Positions 20,997 through 30,961 of a DNA stretch of 64,000 nucleotides are shown here, piece by piece (the stretch's first letter is position 1; each line of letters starts with the position of its first letter). The stretch lies in the NCBI GenBank assembly GCA_024704765.1, contig JAKMXF010000088.1, forward strand, positions 124,001 to 188,000. Reading direction: 5' to 3'. A model generated the notes under the pieces. It was not told where the DNA came from and made no database searches. It was given only the letters and a program-made list of their open reading frames with translations. The stretch is from Oopsacas minuta. Its lineage: Eukaryota > Porifera > Hexactinellida > Lyssacinosida > Leucopsacidae. The position numbers were made by a program, and so were the translations under genes.

Positions 20997-22376
20997 ATGA
21001 AATTCATCGGCCAAGTATTTCTATTTCTTGCTAACCTTTTAATAATCTTTGCTAAATCTCCGCAAGAGTGGAAAAGTAGGATAGTGTATCAGCTCCTCAC
21101 TGACAGATTCTCTCAGTCGAACTCTAGCTCGCCTTGTCAAGACCTTTCTTCATATTGCGGAGGTACCTTTCAAGGAATTATCAACCATCTTGACTATATT
21201 CAAAATCTGGGTATTAACGCTATTTGGATTAGTCCAATTATTCTTCAAACCAATAATGGTTACCATGGTTACTGGGCTCAGGATATTTATCAAATAAACC
21301 CACATTTTGGTACCAGTCAAGATTTAAAAGATCTTGTAAATGCCTGTCATTCTAAGGATATATGGGTGATGCTTGATGTCGTAGCTAACCACATGGGTAA
21401 TCAAGGTAATATCAATGACTTCAGTTACTTCGTTCCGTTTAATAAGGCTGAATATTACCACAAATATTGCATTATAAATAACTGGGCCAACCAGACTGAA
21501 GTAGAAATATGCAGATTGGCAGGTCTCCCAGATCTTGATCAGTCTAACAGCTTTGTGTCTCAAACACTTCTGAAGTGGATTATGGAAGTGGTATCAAATT
21601 ATTCCTTCGATGGTATTAGGATTGATACAGTACCGGAAGTACCTTTCGATTTCTGGGTAAAGTACGCGAAATCTGCAGGAGTTTATTCTGTAGGAGAATG
21701 TCTTAATGGTAATGTTGGATATGTTGAGCACTACCAGAATGCGCTTAGTGGAATGCTTAACTATCCAATGTTCTTTACACTAAGAGATGTATTCCAGAAC
21801 AAGCAAAGTATGGATCAGTTACGAGCCAGGATTAGTGAAGAGAGTACATTCCCTGACATAACTCTTCTGGGTAATTTCATTGATAATCATGATAACCCTA
21901 GGTTTCTGCATCAAAACGGAGATTACACTCTTCTGATTAATGCTCTCACATTTACTATCTTCCAAGAAGGAATTCCTATTATCTACTACGGTACTGAGCA
22001 GGGATTTGCTGGGGGTAAAGATCCCAATAACAGAGAGAGTTTGTTTGGTAACTTTAATCAGAATCACATATTATACAGAGTGATAAGTACAATTAACAAA
22101 TTCAAATTGTCACAAGGAAGTGATGTGTATAATTCACAACAGATTCAGAGGTATTCAGATGATCAATTCTACGCGTACACAAGAGGAATGATATTTGTTG
22201 GTGTCAGCAACTTAGGATCTAATGGACACAGTGTTCATACCATTACATACCACCCTTATAGCAACAATACCCAATTGAAAAATGCTCTTAATGAAACAGA
22301 TCAAGTTAAAGTGAATAATGGAAAGTTCCAGGTTAACATCTGGAATGGTCAGCCTAAACTCTATTTTCCGAATTAG
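20997..22376 (+). CDS. Secreted alpha-amylase, GH13 (fungal/dictyo-like type)
   Basis: An intact, intronless 459-residue ORF with a signal peptide (residues 1-19). All four GH13 regions are present: DVVANHMG (127-134), GIRIDTVPE (206-214, nucleophile D210), VGECLNG (acid/base E234) and FIDNHDNPR (D299). Cysteine pairs C47/C54 and C158/C172 align with the two N-terminal disulfides of fungal TAKA-type amylase, and YCGGTFQGI and GYHGYWAQDIY are shared with it. This is not the usual animal Amy type. Similar 'dictyo-type' amylases are known from Dictyostelium and some invertebrates, so vertical retention is as likely as transfer. The Lys-His after the nucleophile in fungal enzymes is Pro213-Glu214 here, which may alter substrate subsites. 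It should hydrolyse alpha-1,4-glucans outside the cell. No starch-binding domain is seen. Confidence 0.88.
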   Translation: MKFIGQVFLFLANLLIIFAKSPQEWKSRIVYQLLTDRFSQSNSSSPCQDLSSYCGGTFQGIINHLDYIQNLGINAIWISPIILQTNNGYHGYWAQDIYQINPHFGTSQDLKDLVNACHSKDIWVMLDVVANHMGNQGNINDFSYFVPFNKAEYYHKYCIINNWANQTEVEICRLAGLPDLDQSNSFVSQTLLKWIMEVVSNYSFDGIRIDTVPEVPFDFWVKYAKSAGVYSVGECLNGNVGYVEHYQNALSGMLNYPMFFTLRDVFQNKQSMDQLRARISEESTFPDITLLGNFIDNHDNPRFLHQNGDYTLLINALTFTIFQEGIPIIYYGTEQGFAGGKDPNNRESLFGNFNQNHILYRVISTINKFKLSQGSDVYNSQQIQRYSDDQFYAYTRGMIFVGVSNLGSNGHSVHTITYHPYSNNTQLKNALNETDQVKVNNGKFQVNIWNGQPKLYFPN

Positions 22377-23535
22377 ATTTCCAAAATCTATTATTTTTAG
22401 TTAATTACTTCAGACTCTGTAGCCTAGTTTTGATTCATTTTCACTTATTTAAGCAAATTTTTATTTCCTTCTTAGCTTCTTTCTCTTTCTAATATTTTGT
22501 ATAATTTATTAAATTTATTATTCTCAATTAATCAATAATGCTTTTATAAAAACTTGATTAGATTATTGGATAGCGGTAAATTGGGACAGATTTACATATC
22601 AGATTTTGCCCAATTAAGCGAGTCTATTTCTTCGCTAGTAGTTGATAATGTTTGCCTACATTGCGCCCTAAACTAGTAACAAGTCCTTAATATATCAGTC
22701 ATATCTTATCTTGAGGTGTTCATGTTTAAATTAAACCTATTTACATGGTTGTGTTTCTGTCCGAGTGACCTGATTTACTGGTGTACCTTCCAACATATAC
22801 ATCTGAGAATATGTTGTAGAATGTAGATTGTAGAAAATATAGATGTAGTTGTAGTTCTGATGATGATAGGTTAAAGCATCCATATCCCATATGTATTCCC
22901 TCGGAGAATCTACCAGAGACCACAATATCTAATCACAATAGTTATAATACAAAACGACTATAGTATTTGTAAGTATATTTCAGTTGAGTGTCCAATTACA
23001 CAAATAGTATTATTCACTTCTAATTACCATTAGGCTCACTAATACAATTATGAAAATCATAAATATATTTGTGTAATTTACAGTAGAACTTTGTTAAGAC
23101 CTACTTGCTTGGGAAACAAAAGAGTACGTATTAACCTAACTTGTTTAATACGTCTTTCAATGAAGACTTATTATACGTTAAATCTCAATTTTTGGTGACG
23201 TAATTTCTGTAATAAATATTTTGCATCAAAAGAGTAGTTCTCGAATTATTAATGAGAAATCTCAGTACAGTTGACAAAATTATATAATACTTGATAATAA
23301 TGTGACTTATACAAGTCTAACAATGTCAAAATTGATATTTCGAGGTTAACCTAGACATACAATACCTTCAAATAGGATCATGTATAACGTATTATACGTT
23401 TAATACGTTATACATATTATACAACTTAGGTATTATCCGAGGTTGTCAGTATCAGTATAATCAATAGAAGTTTGTATTATCCGAATTTCTACCGATAAGA
23501 TAAATCCTATTGTGATTAGAATCAGATTTGATCAT
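22377..23535. other. Non-coding interval with a degraded pogo-like end
   Basis: 3' flank of the amylase, AT-rich. A CAGTAGAACTTTGTTAAG end at 23081 marks a degraded pogo-like MITE reaching possibly 23490. No gene seen. Confidence 0.45.
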
Positions 23536-23710
23536 TTAAGGATATATGCTGTACTTAACATTAAGGATATATGCTGTACTTAACATTAAGGATATATGCT
23601 GTACTTAACATTAAGGATATATACTGTACTTAACATTAAGGATATATACTGTACTTAACATTAAGGATATATACTGTACTTAACATTAAGGATATATACT
23701 GTACTTAACA
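23536..23710 (+). repeat. 25-bp tandem repeat, seven copies
   Basis: The unit is TTAAGGATATATGCTGTACTTAACA. The first three copies carry GCTG and the last four ACTG at the same place; otherwise they are identical, so expansion is recent. It lies about 270 bp upstream of the gene at 23983. Confidence 0.9.
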
Positions 23711-23982
23711 TTGAATTCGTCTTAACGTCTTAGAATTAACTAATTTGAATATTATGGAGGTTCCCTCTGTCCGTGCTCGATATAACGGAAGTTGACTGTA
23801 CCACCGTATTTCACTGCATATCCAAGAACAAGTGCTTATTTTCATGTAAACGAAACCCCTAGCGTTTACTTTTTCTGATTCGCCCTTGATCAATATTCGA
23901 AATTAGAGAATCAAGTGTTTGGATATAATTATCTTATATTAACGCCTGATTCTCTATAGAATAAGACTTTTGTATCACGAGA

Positions 23983-24639
23983 ATGACTCACATTAAACCT
24001 AGTACAGTGTTAAGGCCTGAACATAGATCTAACAAAAGTGAACAAATACCGCCAGAAAAAACAACTCCTTATTATCTTGATGACAGTGATGAGGAAGAGG
24101 AAAAATTCCCAAACAAGCCCGTGCCCGTATACAAGTCTCCCAAATGGCTGGGAGAAGGTGTAGAAGAGCTACGCAAACTTCAACATAATAAGGGTTTCAG
24201 TTCTTATCCGAGGCAGGATAACGAAGAAGAGGAAAAGACCTCTTTACACAATCATCATCGACCTACAGAGCATCCTTACGATATCGGTTGGGATCAATTC
24301 GTTGGAGCTGTATCCCGTACTACTGAGCTAGTTGAACAGCGAATGAATAAATTGTTAGAAATGAAGGCAAAACCATTACGCAGAGAAATGGCAGAACTGT
24401 ATGGATTGTACAAACAAGTAGTGGTTGGAGATAATTATCATGAGAGACCGGATTGGGAAGATGAACCGGAGGAGAGGTATCTATGGGAATGTTGGTTCTG
24501 TCAAAAGAATTTATTTAAGCAAGAGGCTGAACGTAGATTTGTAATGATGGCTAATTTCATACTTAAGAAATACACTGGATGGGAGGCACCCCTAATAGTG
24601 CCCTCTCAGGAAGAGAGAAGGATTCTTGCTGCTTTCTAG
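23983..24639 (+). CDS. Acidic/charged protein of unknown function (218 aa)
   Basis: An intact single-exon ORF of 218 residues whose family I do not recognise. The first half is low-complexity and acidic (LDDSDEEEEKF, DNEEEEKTS) with Pro/Lys patches. The second half is compact and Trp/Glu-rich, with helical segments and two Cys in a WECWFCQKN motif (C171 and C174 region). No signal peptide or membrane segment. Codon use is like its neighbours and the length of the frame argues for a real gene. The order acidic linker then a small helical domain suggests a cytosolic or nuclear adaptor, but nothing in the sequence fixes a role. It lies directly downstream of the 25-bp tandem repeat. Confidence 0.6.
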   Translation: MTHIKPSTVLRPEHRSNKSEQIPPEKTTPYYLDDSDEEEEKFPNKPVPVYKSPKWLGEGVEELRKLQHNKGFSSYPRQDNEEEEKTSLHNHHRPTEHPYDIGWDQFVGAVSRTTELVEQRMNKLLEMKAKPLRREMAELYGLYKQVVVGDNYHERPDWEDEPEERYLWECWFCQKNLFKQEAERRFVMMANFILKKYTGWEAPLIVPSQEERRILAAF

Positions 24640-24739
24640 TACTATGAGGTTATTGTGTAATGTTATTTTGTGGATTATTGTGGGATGTTTTATATTGCTA
24701 TTACAACATTAATCTTATGCATTTATTATAGCACGTTTA

Positions 24740-24975
24740 CTCTTTAATAACTACTAGCACGCTTCGCTTGCTAGGTCGCTGCGCGATAGCTTAATGCCTC
24801 AGGTTAAATTAAGAATTAAACAAAAAATGTCTTAGTGCTTTTGGTCGCTACGCGATTACTAACCAAAAGCGAGATTTTATTATCCATGGTCCATTCAAAT
24901 TTCATTCAATGGCCTTCTGTGGTGACACTGGAGATGTTATGTCGCTTTTGGTTAGTAATCTCGGCTGCCGTGCCT
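24740..24975 (+). repeat. Dispersed repeat family C, copy 2
   Basis: It contains CGCTTCGCTTGCTAGGTCGC, also at 45200, and CATTCAATGGCCTTCTGTGG. CTAACCAAAAGCGA and its complement (TCGCTTTTGGTTAG) form an internal inverted pair at 24868-24881 and near 24940-24954. Confidence 0.55.
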
Positions 24976-25210
24976 CGGGTATTAATACCCTAAGAGATAG
25001 ATGGATTAATCAGAATTTTAGGTAAGGATGGTTTAACAAGCTTTATTTATGTAAAAGTGATACTGATTTCAAACAAGCAGTCTTAGTGACCTCACTTAAG
25101 ACAAATTTGCAATTTTGGGTAAATTATGACATTTTTTATCAAAACCTGACTAATACTCTCAAGTGATTTCCCTAAAGGCTGCAGGAGCGTAGCCAGGGGG
25201 GTGCGGGGGC

Positions 25211-25831
25211 CAGTGGCGGAACTACACACGTGCCTACCCGGGCCTGTACCGGTGTAAATGAGGATTGTGCCCAGGTACAGGCCCCGGTGAATGAAAATTG
25301 TGTCCTTGAGTTACTAAGATCTGATATAGGTGTGATTCTTATACTAGATTATTCTTAATTCGATATCTATACTAGAAATCAGACTGTATCACCTTGTGTT
25401 AATATTTAGCGTCATTACAGGCAATGCGTTAGTTTAATTGTTACCAACCCATATTGTATAATAACCAAGGAAGATATTATTTTGAATACACGTACTTAGA
25501 AAGCAATTCAGTGTTCTCACTTCTCGAGGTAAATTGGCCTTCTAACAATAGCTATTGATATTACAGCTCGATAAGTATTCTCCTTAATTATTTATGCTCC
25601 TATTTTCTTTTAACTTCGTTTCCACAATTCACTACAATGTCTAATCCCAATCTGGGTTACAGTTAGCCAAAAGATTGCTGGTTTGACCAGCATTTGCAAT
25701 CTATTTTGTATCATATTTTATATTTTGAATATTTCGTGCTTATTATTCGGATAGATTTAGGGTCAAATTTGGGGGTAACTATTGGATGTTGTGTTGTGCC
25801 CGGGGAAATACAATTCCTAGTTCCGCCACTG
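25211..25831 (+). mobile_element. Inner hAT element (621 bp)
   Basis: The ends CAGTGGCGGAACTA and TAGTTCCGCCACTG are inverted, with flanks GCGGGGGC and GCGGGAGC (7 of 8). Non-coding. It interrupts the left subterminal part of the outer element. Confidence 0.8.
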
Positions 25832-26039
25832 GCGGGAGCACCCCCCTTTTGAGCTAATGGCTTCATGGTTGGTATTCACTTTTTTTTAACCCGAAACCTT
25901 GCATATTTCTTGTGTGAATCAGAAGTAGTTATTTCTATGACAACCCCATTAGGCATTAGTATATGTTCATCGATAATCTTAGATTTGTATATACGTCGTA
26001 CACCAAGAATATCACATAATACGTACACATGACGAGATA

Positions 26040-26106
26040 TTAAAAAGTACCCAGCGCGTAGTTCAGCGCGTACTCAGCGCTAAACTACGCGCTGGGTACT
26101 TTTTAA
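26040..26106. repeat. Perfect 24-bp-arm hairpin
   Basis: The arms TTAAAAAGTACCCAGCGCG (and on to GTAGTT) and complement enclose 19 bases that are themselves near-palindromic (AGCGCG...AGCGCT). CG-rich within an AT-rich element; possibly the collapsed end of another insertion. Confidence 0.8.
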
Positions 26107-26653
26107 TATATGCATATTACATTTAGGCATAATTTGAATCTTCATATACATATCACATATGTCGATGCTGGTTATAACAAACTCGCGTTGTAAAAGGTCT
26201 ATCTATTCTTAATGAATCGTGTTCTTATACAGCCAACTGTGCAGTATTACCAGATTGTACAGTAGTGTTATTGGTTTAACTGCTTATGATTTTACGATAT
26301 TTCCTGTATAAGCGCTACAGGTGCTTTCTTAATCCGTAAGATTTGCTCAAAATAGAAATTAGCGATAATTATTGACTTGTATCAATAATTATTTATATAT
26401 TACTAATATTGTAAATATTCAACTTAATACTACTACTAGAATTGAATACTAAATACAATAAAATTAATTATTTGTCCGATAGCAAACTCATATATTGAGA
26501 GGAATATTCTGGGAGGTACCTGATTAGCACCCCCCTTTTCAAACGTCTGGCGACGCCCCTGAAAGGATTCATAAAATGGTTTTAGGTGAGATTACAAAGG
26601 TTCACACTTCAAAACTCTGTGCCTAATAAATCAGATGTCAGAAAAATCAGTTG

Positions 26654-26820
26654 TTAGTAGTAGAGAAAGTAAGCTCAGTAGAGTAAGTAAGCTCAGTAGA
26701 GTAAGTAAGCTCAGTAGAGAAAGTAAGCTCAGTAGAGAAAGTAAGCTCAGTAGAGAAAGTAAGCTCAGTAGAGTAAGTAAGCTCAGTAGAGAAAGTAAGC
26801 TCAGTAGAGAAAGTAAGCTG
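26654..26820 (+). repeat. 18-bp minisatellite, about nine copies
   Basis: The unit is AGTAGAGAAAGTAAGCTC with one A/T variant (GAA or GTA). It is open in one frame, giving a (SR-E/V-SKL)n peptide within a 64-codon ORF (26635-26829). No evidence that it is translated. Confidence 0.85.
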
Positions 26821-26829
26821 AAATTTTAA

Positions 26830-27471
26830 ATGCTTCGTAAAAATTCTGGATTGTTGGATTGGGTCTTTGGGATCCTTTTCTACTTGCTGAATTGCATTTT
26901 GATCGGATTAGTTAGGTATATAGTTGATGTCGACCATGATTGTTCCACTTCCGGACCAGTTATGGTTGACCATAACTAGTCGCCAGACCAGTTATTACAT
27001 TGTTAGAGAAAAGGTTCTCCAATATATTCAGGTGATTACACAAACACAGGGGAATTTTGTACAGATGACGAAAATCGGCATCAAATTTTGATTTAAGCTT
27101 CATTCTGGAAGTTATGTAAATTTTTACACTTTTCTGGTTTATCTGCTGACCATAAATTTCCCTTGTCGGACTTTTTGTATGTATTCTCGTTCTGTCGAAA
27201 ATATTATAAGCTATTGTTACAGTTTCTCAAATTCAAATCAAAGATGCACTCTTCTAAAGAGACATGTCTGAAATTCTTTCTATTCTAAAGACCAACTAGT
27301 TCTATAACCAATATAGTTCATTGTAAAGCTTCAAATGTATTATAATTGATGAAATCCCAAAGAACAGTGAACAATTTCCTATAAAACACTATTTAATCTA
27401 TACTATAGATTCTATACTATAAAGTAGAGAATAATTCATGGGATAATGTAGATTAGTTGAGAGACAAGTGC
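26830..27471. other. Non-coding interval, 3' flank of the acyltransferase-like gene
   Basis: AT-rich. No coding or repeat signal that I can support. Confidence 0.4.
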
Positions 27472-29232
27472 TCATATATCTCTAAATCTATTCTCTAACA
27501 AATGTTTTATTTCTAATAATGAAAGTTCTAGCATCGAAGCAAATCTATTAGAAGTTTTGAATTCCAAAGATTTGAGGACAGTATTGATTGAAAATAATAT
27601 AGAATTCTTCTTCGGATGAAAATATATATAGTGTCCACTTTCATAAGTTGGGATGCCTGTAGATATAGCTGGTTCCTGAGTATCTGAATATATAACCACC
27701 ACCTTAGGTTTTGAGAAACATTTCCAAAATCGGATAAGGAAGAAATCGCTAAAAATAAATTCGTGTTCTATTATCCAATTCAGAGCCATTAAACCTCTGA
27801 AGTAATGGTTTAGATGAGATGCATCGGCTATGAGGCTGTGATGTTTTTGAATAGCTTTTTCCAAGCGCTCCCATTTCACTTCCATGATAATGTTTTTATT
27901 TTCCATTGCTTCAACGAATTTTCTATTCTCACATGTAACTATATGAGGATGTTCCTTCCGTCCACTTCTGTAGCGCCTTAGCGACACAGGCTGACACATA
28001 GAATCCAATTGATTGTAAAGTTTATAGTAAGCCAGTACAATAGCTTGTTGTACCAAACCATTTGCGTGTAAGTCATATTTTTGTAAATATTCAAGTCCAA
28101 AATCCGTGAATTCAAATACATGGTTATCCAAATTTGGCCACCAATTAATAAGCTTATTTTTTCCTCTTTCAATATTCATTTTTGTTGTATTTGAAAGATC
28201 CCAATTAATAATTTTTACATCAGAATTCTGACATTTTTGAGAAGATTGTTCTTTGGAGTCTTCTATAACAACCTCTTTAGGCTGAGGAATAATAGCTCCG
28301 TCATATATCGACTGTTCAGTTATCCAGGTGAAATAGCCATCTTTACGGAATACGCACTGTAACCCCAAATCATACCATCGATTGAAATTTTTAAAATCAT
28401 ATCTATGGTCTCCTAGTGTAGTTTGGGTAAAAACGTTATTTGGTTTTGGATAAGTTTCATCAATACACAAACCAAACAAACTCTGTTCAATAATGCTTAG
28501 AGACTGTTTGTTGATTGAAGATCGTGACATTTCTTCTCTGATACAAAACCAATTATCACGATCCATTGCAGTTAATGTACCCACGGGCTCTGGTTGAGCA
28601 TCTTCATCTTTTGAATGAGATATTATCTTCTTTAACAGCTCTTTGATTTCATTTCTTGGATATGGGCGCCCTTCCTTGTTGTCATATACTCTCATTTGAA
28701 ACATTCGTCCCTCAACCATAACGATGATATATTTACTGTAGCTTGTAGAATGCCAATTATCTATTTTTGGTAGAGATCTCCTGTGTACCCCCATGATACG
28801 TTTATATTGCTCCATACACTGAGGCATGTCACCAACATAATCTTGTGGTACCCGTTCCTGTCGTACATCCTCCCAGAAGTTAATAATAGTAGATATGTAT
28901 TGGGAAATTGCAGTTAGCATTTGATCAGTTGTAGACCAATTCAATTTATTTACTGATCCTCTTGTTTCGTTTGTGTAAAGTAAAGATATTCTGTTTTCAA
29001 GGAAACTCTGATTTACCCAAATCTTAGCTGCCCAATTAGTATTACTTTCAGAATGTTCCATCAATACGTTCTGGAAATAGATTCCTTCCATTCTGGCAAA
29101 TATTCTTGTATAATATACTATTTCTGAGTATGTAGTGAACTTGTACTGTGCCTTCATAACTTCCAAATATCGCTCTATTGTGTTATCAAGTTTTGGTACC
29201 ATAATCCTGGGGAGTTTCTGATATATTGACAT
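27472..29232 (-). CDS. Carnitine/choline acyltransferase-like protein lacking the catalytic His
   Basis: An intact intronless 586-residue ORF. Landmarks of the carnitine/choline O-acyltransferase family are in order: the N-terminal LPRIMVPKLDNTIERYL, LTAMDRDNWFCIREE (219-234), NRWYDLGLQCVFRKDG (284-299), LAYYKLYNQLDSMCQPVSLRRY (400-421) and a C-terminal FSINTVLKSLEFKTSNR. In active enzymes the segment after that central Asp-Gly carries EHS/EHA with the catalytic histidine; here it reads TEQSIYDG, so residue 307 is Gln (CAG at 28312-28314). The STSQ-type motif is also degraded (AISTG). It is therefore probably a pseudoenzyme, or an enzyme with changed chemistry. Frame integrity over 1.76 kb shows selection for the protein. 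There is no clear signal peptide, and a C-terminal PTS1 is absent. Neighbours are transposons, not metabolic genes. Confidence 0.82.
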   Translation of the reverse strand: MSIYQKLPRIMVPKLDNTIERYLEVMKAQYKFTTYSEIVYYTRIFARMEGIYFQNVLMEHSESNTNWAAKIWVNQSFLENRISLLYTNETRGSVNKLNWSTTDQMLTAISQYISTIINFWEDVRQERVPQDYVGDMPQCMEQYKRIMGVHRRSLPKIDNWHSTSYSKYIIVMVEGRMFQMRVYDNKEGRPYPRNEIKELLKKIISHSKDEDAQPEPVGTLTAMDRDNWFCIREEMSRSSINKQSLSIIEQSLFGLCIDETYPKPNNVFTQTTLGDHRYDFKNFNRWYDLGLQCVFRKDGYFTWITEQSIYDGAIIPQPKEVVIEDSKEQSSQKCQNSDVKIINWDLSNTTKMNIERGKNKLINWWPNLDNHVFEFTDFGLEYLQKYDLHANGLVQQAIVLAYYKLYNQLDSMCQPVSLRRYRSGRKEHPHIVTCENRKFVEAMENKNIIMEVKWERLEKAIQKHHSLIADASHLNHYFRGLMALNWIIEHEFIFSDFFLIRFWKCFSKPKVVVIYSDTQEPAISTGIPTYESGHYIYFHPKKNSILFSINTVLKSLEFKTSNRFASMLELSLLEIKHLLENRFRDI

Positions 29233-29849
29233 GACACTAAAATACTAGAAATGTATATTTAGGGTTTTAGACCTACCCTCGTAGTTTTGAATTATTGGAA
29301 ATAACGTTATAATTCTGTTCAGGAATAGTAGAACTTGTTATTTTCGTCAACATTTGTTTCTACAACATCATGCATCATCCTAGTTATTTGGATAAGTCAG
29401 AGAAAATTATACTGCAAATTACCCTCAGAATTGCATTTTTGTAAGTATGTTGGTAAAAATAACAAAATCAACTATTTTGACAGGATACTAATGTTATTTC
29501 AAATTATTTCAATTATTTGATTGGTTAGGTCTAACGTTAATTATTGATAGATAGGGTGTACCGGATATACCTATATTAACGCTGACTATGGGCTCAACTA
29601 GGCTCCTGAGTCTGGGTGGGTAAAGATTACGTCATACCCACCCATCCTACACGTTATGGTTAGTGAACTACCGAATTCGAATTTCGGTATTTCGGTCACA
29701 ATTTCAAGGCAATATAAATATTGTTATCTTCAGCATCACACTCATACTAATATTATATTAGTAATCAAGTTACCTTTTCGGAATCTCAATGCCTCAATAA
29801 TTTTTGTACATTACAAAATTTGCGTATACAGATTTCTTATCGACTGCAT
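29233..29849. other. Non-coding interval, 5' flank of the acyltransferase-like gene
   Basis: AT-rich with no clear gene. The promoter of the gene at 27472-29232 should lie here; no recognisable core element. Confidence 0.4.
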
Positions 29850-29851
29850 TA

Positions 29852-30406
29852 CCGGGTGACCCATAAATACTGTTACTCATTTTCCATGCCATAATTTCAA
29901 TAATATTTTAGATGCAACTTAGAAATTTTCAAATTATTGCAATAATACAGCAATGACGTACTAGTCGCCTCATCGATTCCTTGCTGGTTTTCATTTGTTT
30001 TGCCATTTTTCGCATACTCCTGGCCGGATTTCGCCTGATCTGACGAATGACGTTCTTCCGCATAGCAACAGTCCTCACAGACCTCGGCCGTCCAGGCCTA
30101 TGCTTATCAGTAATGCTTTTAGTATCGGCGTAACGTTTTAGAGTGCGAGAGATAAACATTTTGCCTTCCTTAAGCAAATAGGCAATCTGACTCCGAGACT
30201 TTCCAGAGGTAAATAACTCAATTACTGCTGCTCTTCTAGACTGCATGAGCGTAGAAATGTTTTCTTCCCCAAAACGCGTAAAACATATGCTAAATCAATA
30301 GAATCATAGTAGATTAATAATTGTAAATCAAATTATCCACTATTCAAGTACTAGATTTAAAATGTGGGTCGTGTATAATTGGTAACAGTATTTATGGGTC
30401 ACCCTG
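29852..30406 (-). mobile_element. Tc1/mariner deletion derivative with 25-bp TIRs and TA duplication
   Basis: The ends are CCGGGTGACCCATAAATACT and its near-perfect inverse CAGGGTGACCC..., flanked by TA (29850-29851 and 30407-30408). At 555 bp it is about half an autonomous element, and only the start of the transposase gene remains. Confidence 0.88.
29929..30246 (-). pseudogene. Tc1/mariner transposase, N-terminal DNA-binding part only
   Basis: The 105-residue ORF has a helix-turn-helix (RRAAVIELFTSGKSRSQIAY), the GRPRSVRT linker and the second helix-turn-helix with ARSMRKMAKQMKTS. The DDE catalytic part is deleted and the frame runs off into the element's terminal region. It could still bind the inverted repeats if made. 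Confidence 0.8.
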
Positions 30407-30408
30407 TA

Positions 30409-30950
30409 TATTCATAAGTACCAAAAAAAACAAATATTTGTTGAAAACCGAAATTTCGGTCGTTCATTAATTATAATGGAGCCGAATCTAATTGGGCACT
30501 CAAGTTCCAGTATCGGCACCAGCTTGCTGGGTCTTCAAAATAGACAACGAACGTCCAAAGTCTGAGGAGACCAGACCCAGGGACGGGTGCAGGGAGTGCC
30601 CATAACTGATCAAATTTGGTGCTGCAAAAACTTAATGCCTTCACTAGACATTAACGAGTAAATATACATAAAATCGCCGTTTTGTCGGATATCAGGGCGA
30701 TACCGTCTTGATTGCATTTTTGAGTAGTAATAGATAGTTCAAAGCTCTGTGGAAAAATTAAGAGCTCAATCCCAAGTAATTTCTGAAATTTTTCGATTTA
30801 GTGGAACGAACCTTAGAAATCTGGGGCGTACTGCTTAGGGACGAGACAACAAGCACTCGTTTTGGGTCCCTGTCAAAGAATAATCCATGATATTTCCAAG
30901 ATTCTCATAAATATATTTACTCTAAATTTCGACACACCAAACTTGTACTG
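30409..30950. other. Non-coding interval
   Basis: No gene seen. It may hold decayed upstream parts of the Transib-like element that follows. Confidence 0.35.
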
Positions 30951-30961
30951 CAAGTTTTGCA

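Larger units (their letters stand above)
25182..26561 (+). mobile_element. Outer hAT element (1.38 kb), host to a second one
   Basis: The ends are CAGGAGCGTAGCCAG and ...CTGGCGACGCCCCTG, which are inverted matches. Flanks AAAGGCTG and AAAGGATT agree at 6 of 8 positions, as in an old target duplication. No transposase remains. A younger element (25211-25831) sits close to the left end, and a GC-rich hairpin lies at 26040-26106. Confidence 0.7.

Noticed and set aside
26635-26829. Short repetitive protein (SR-x-SKL)n
   Set aside because: The frame is a by-product of an 18-bp minisatellite; no start context or homologue.
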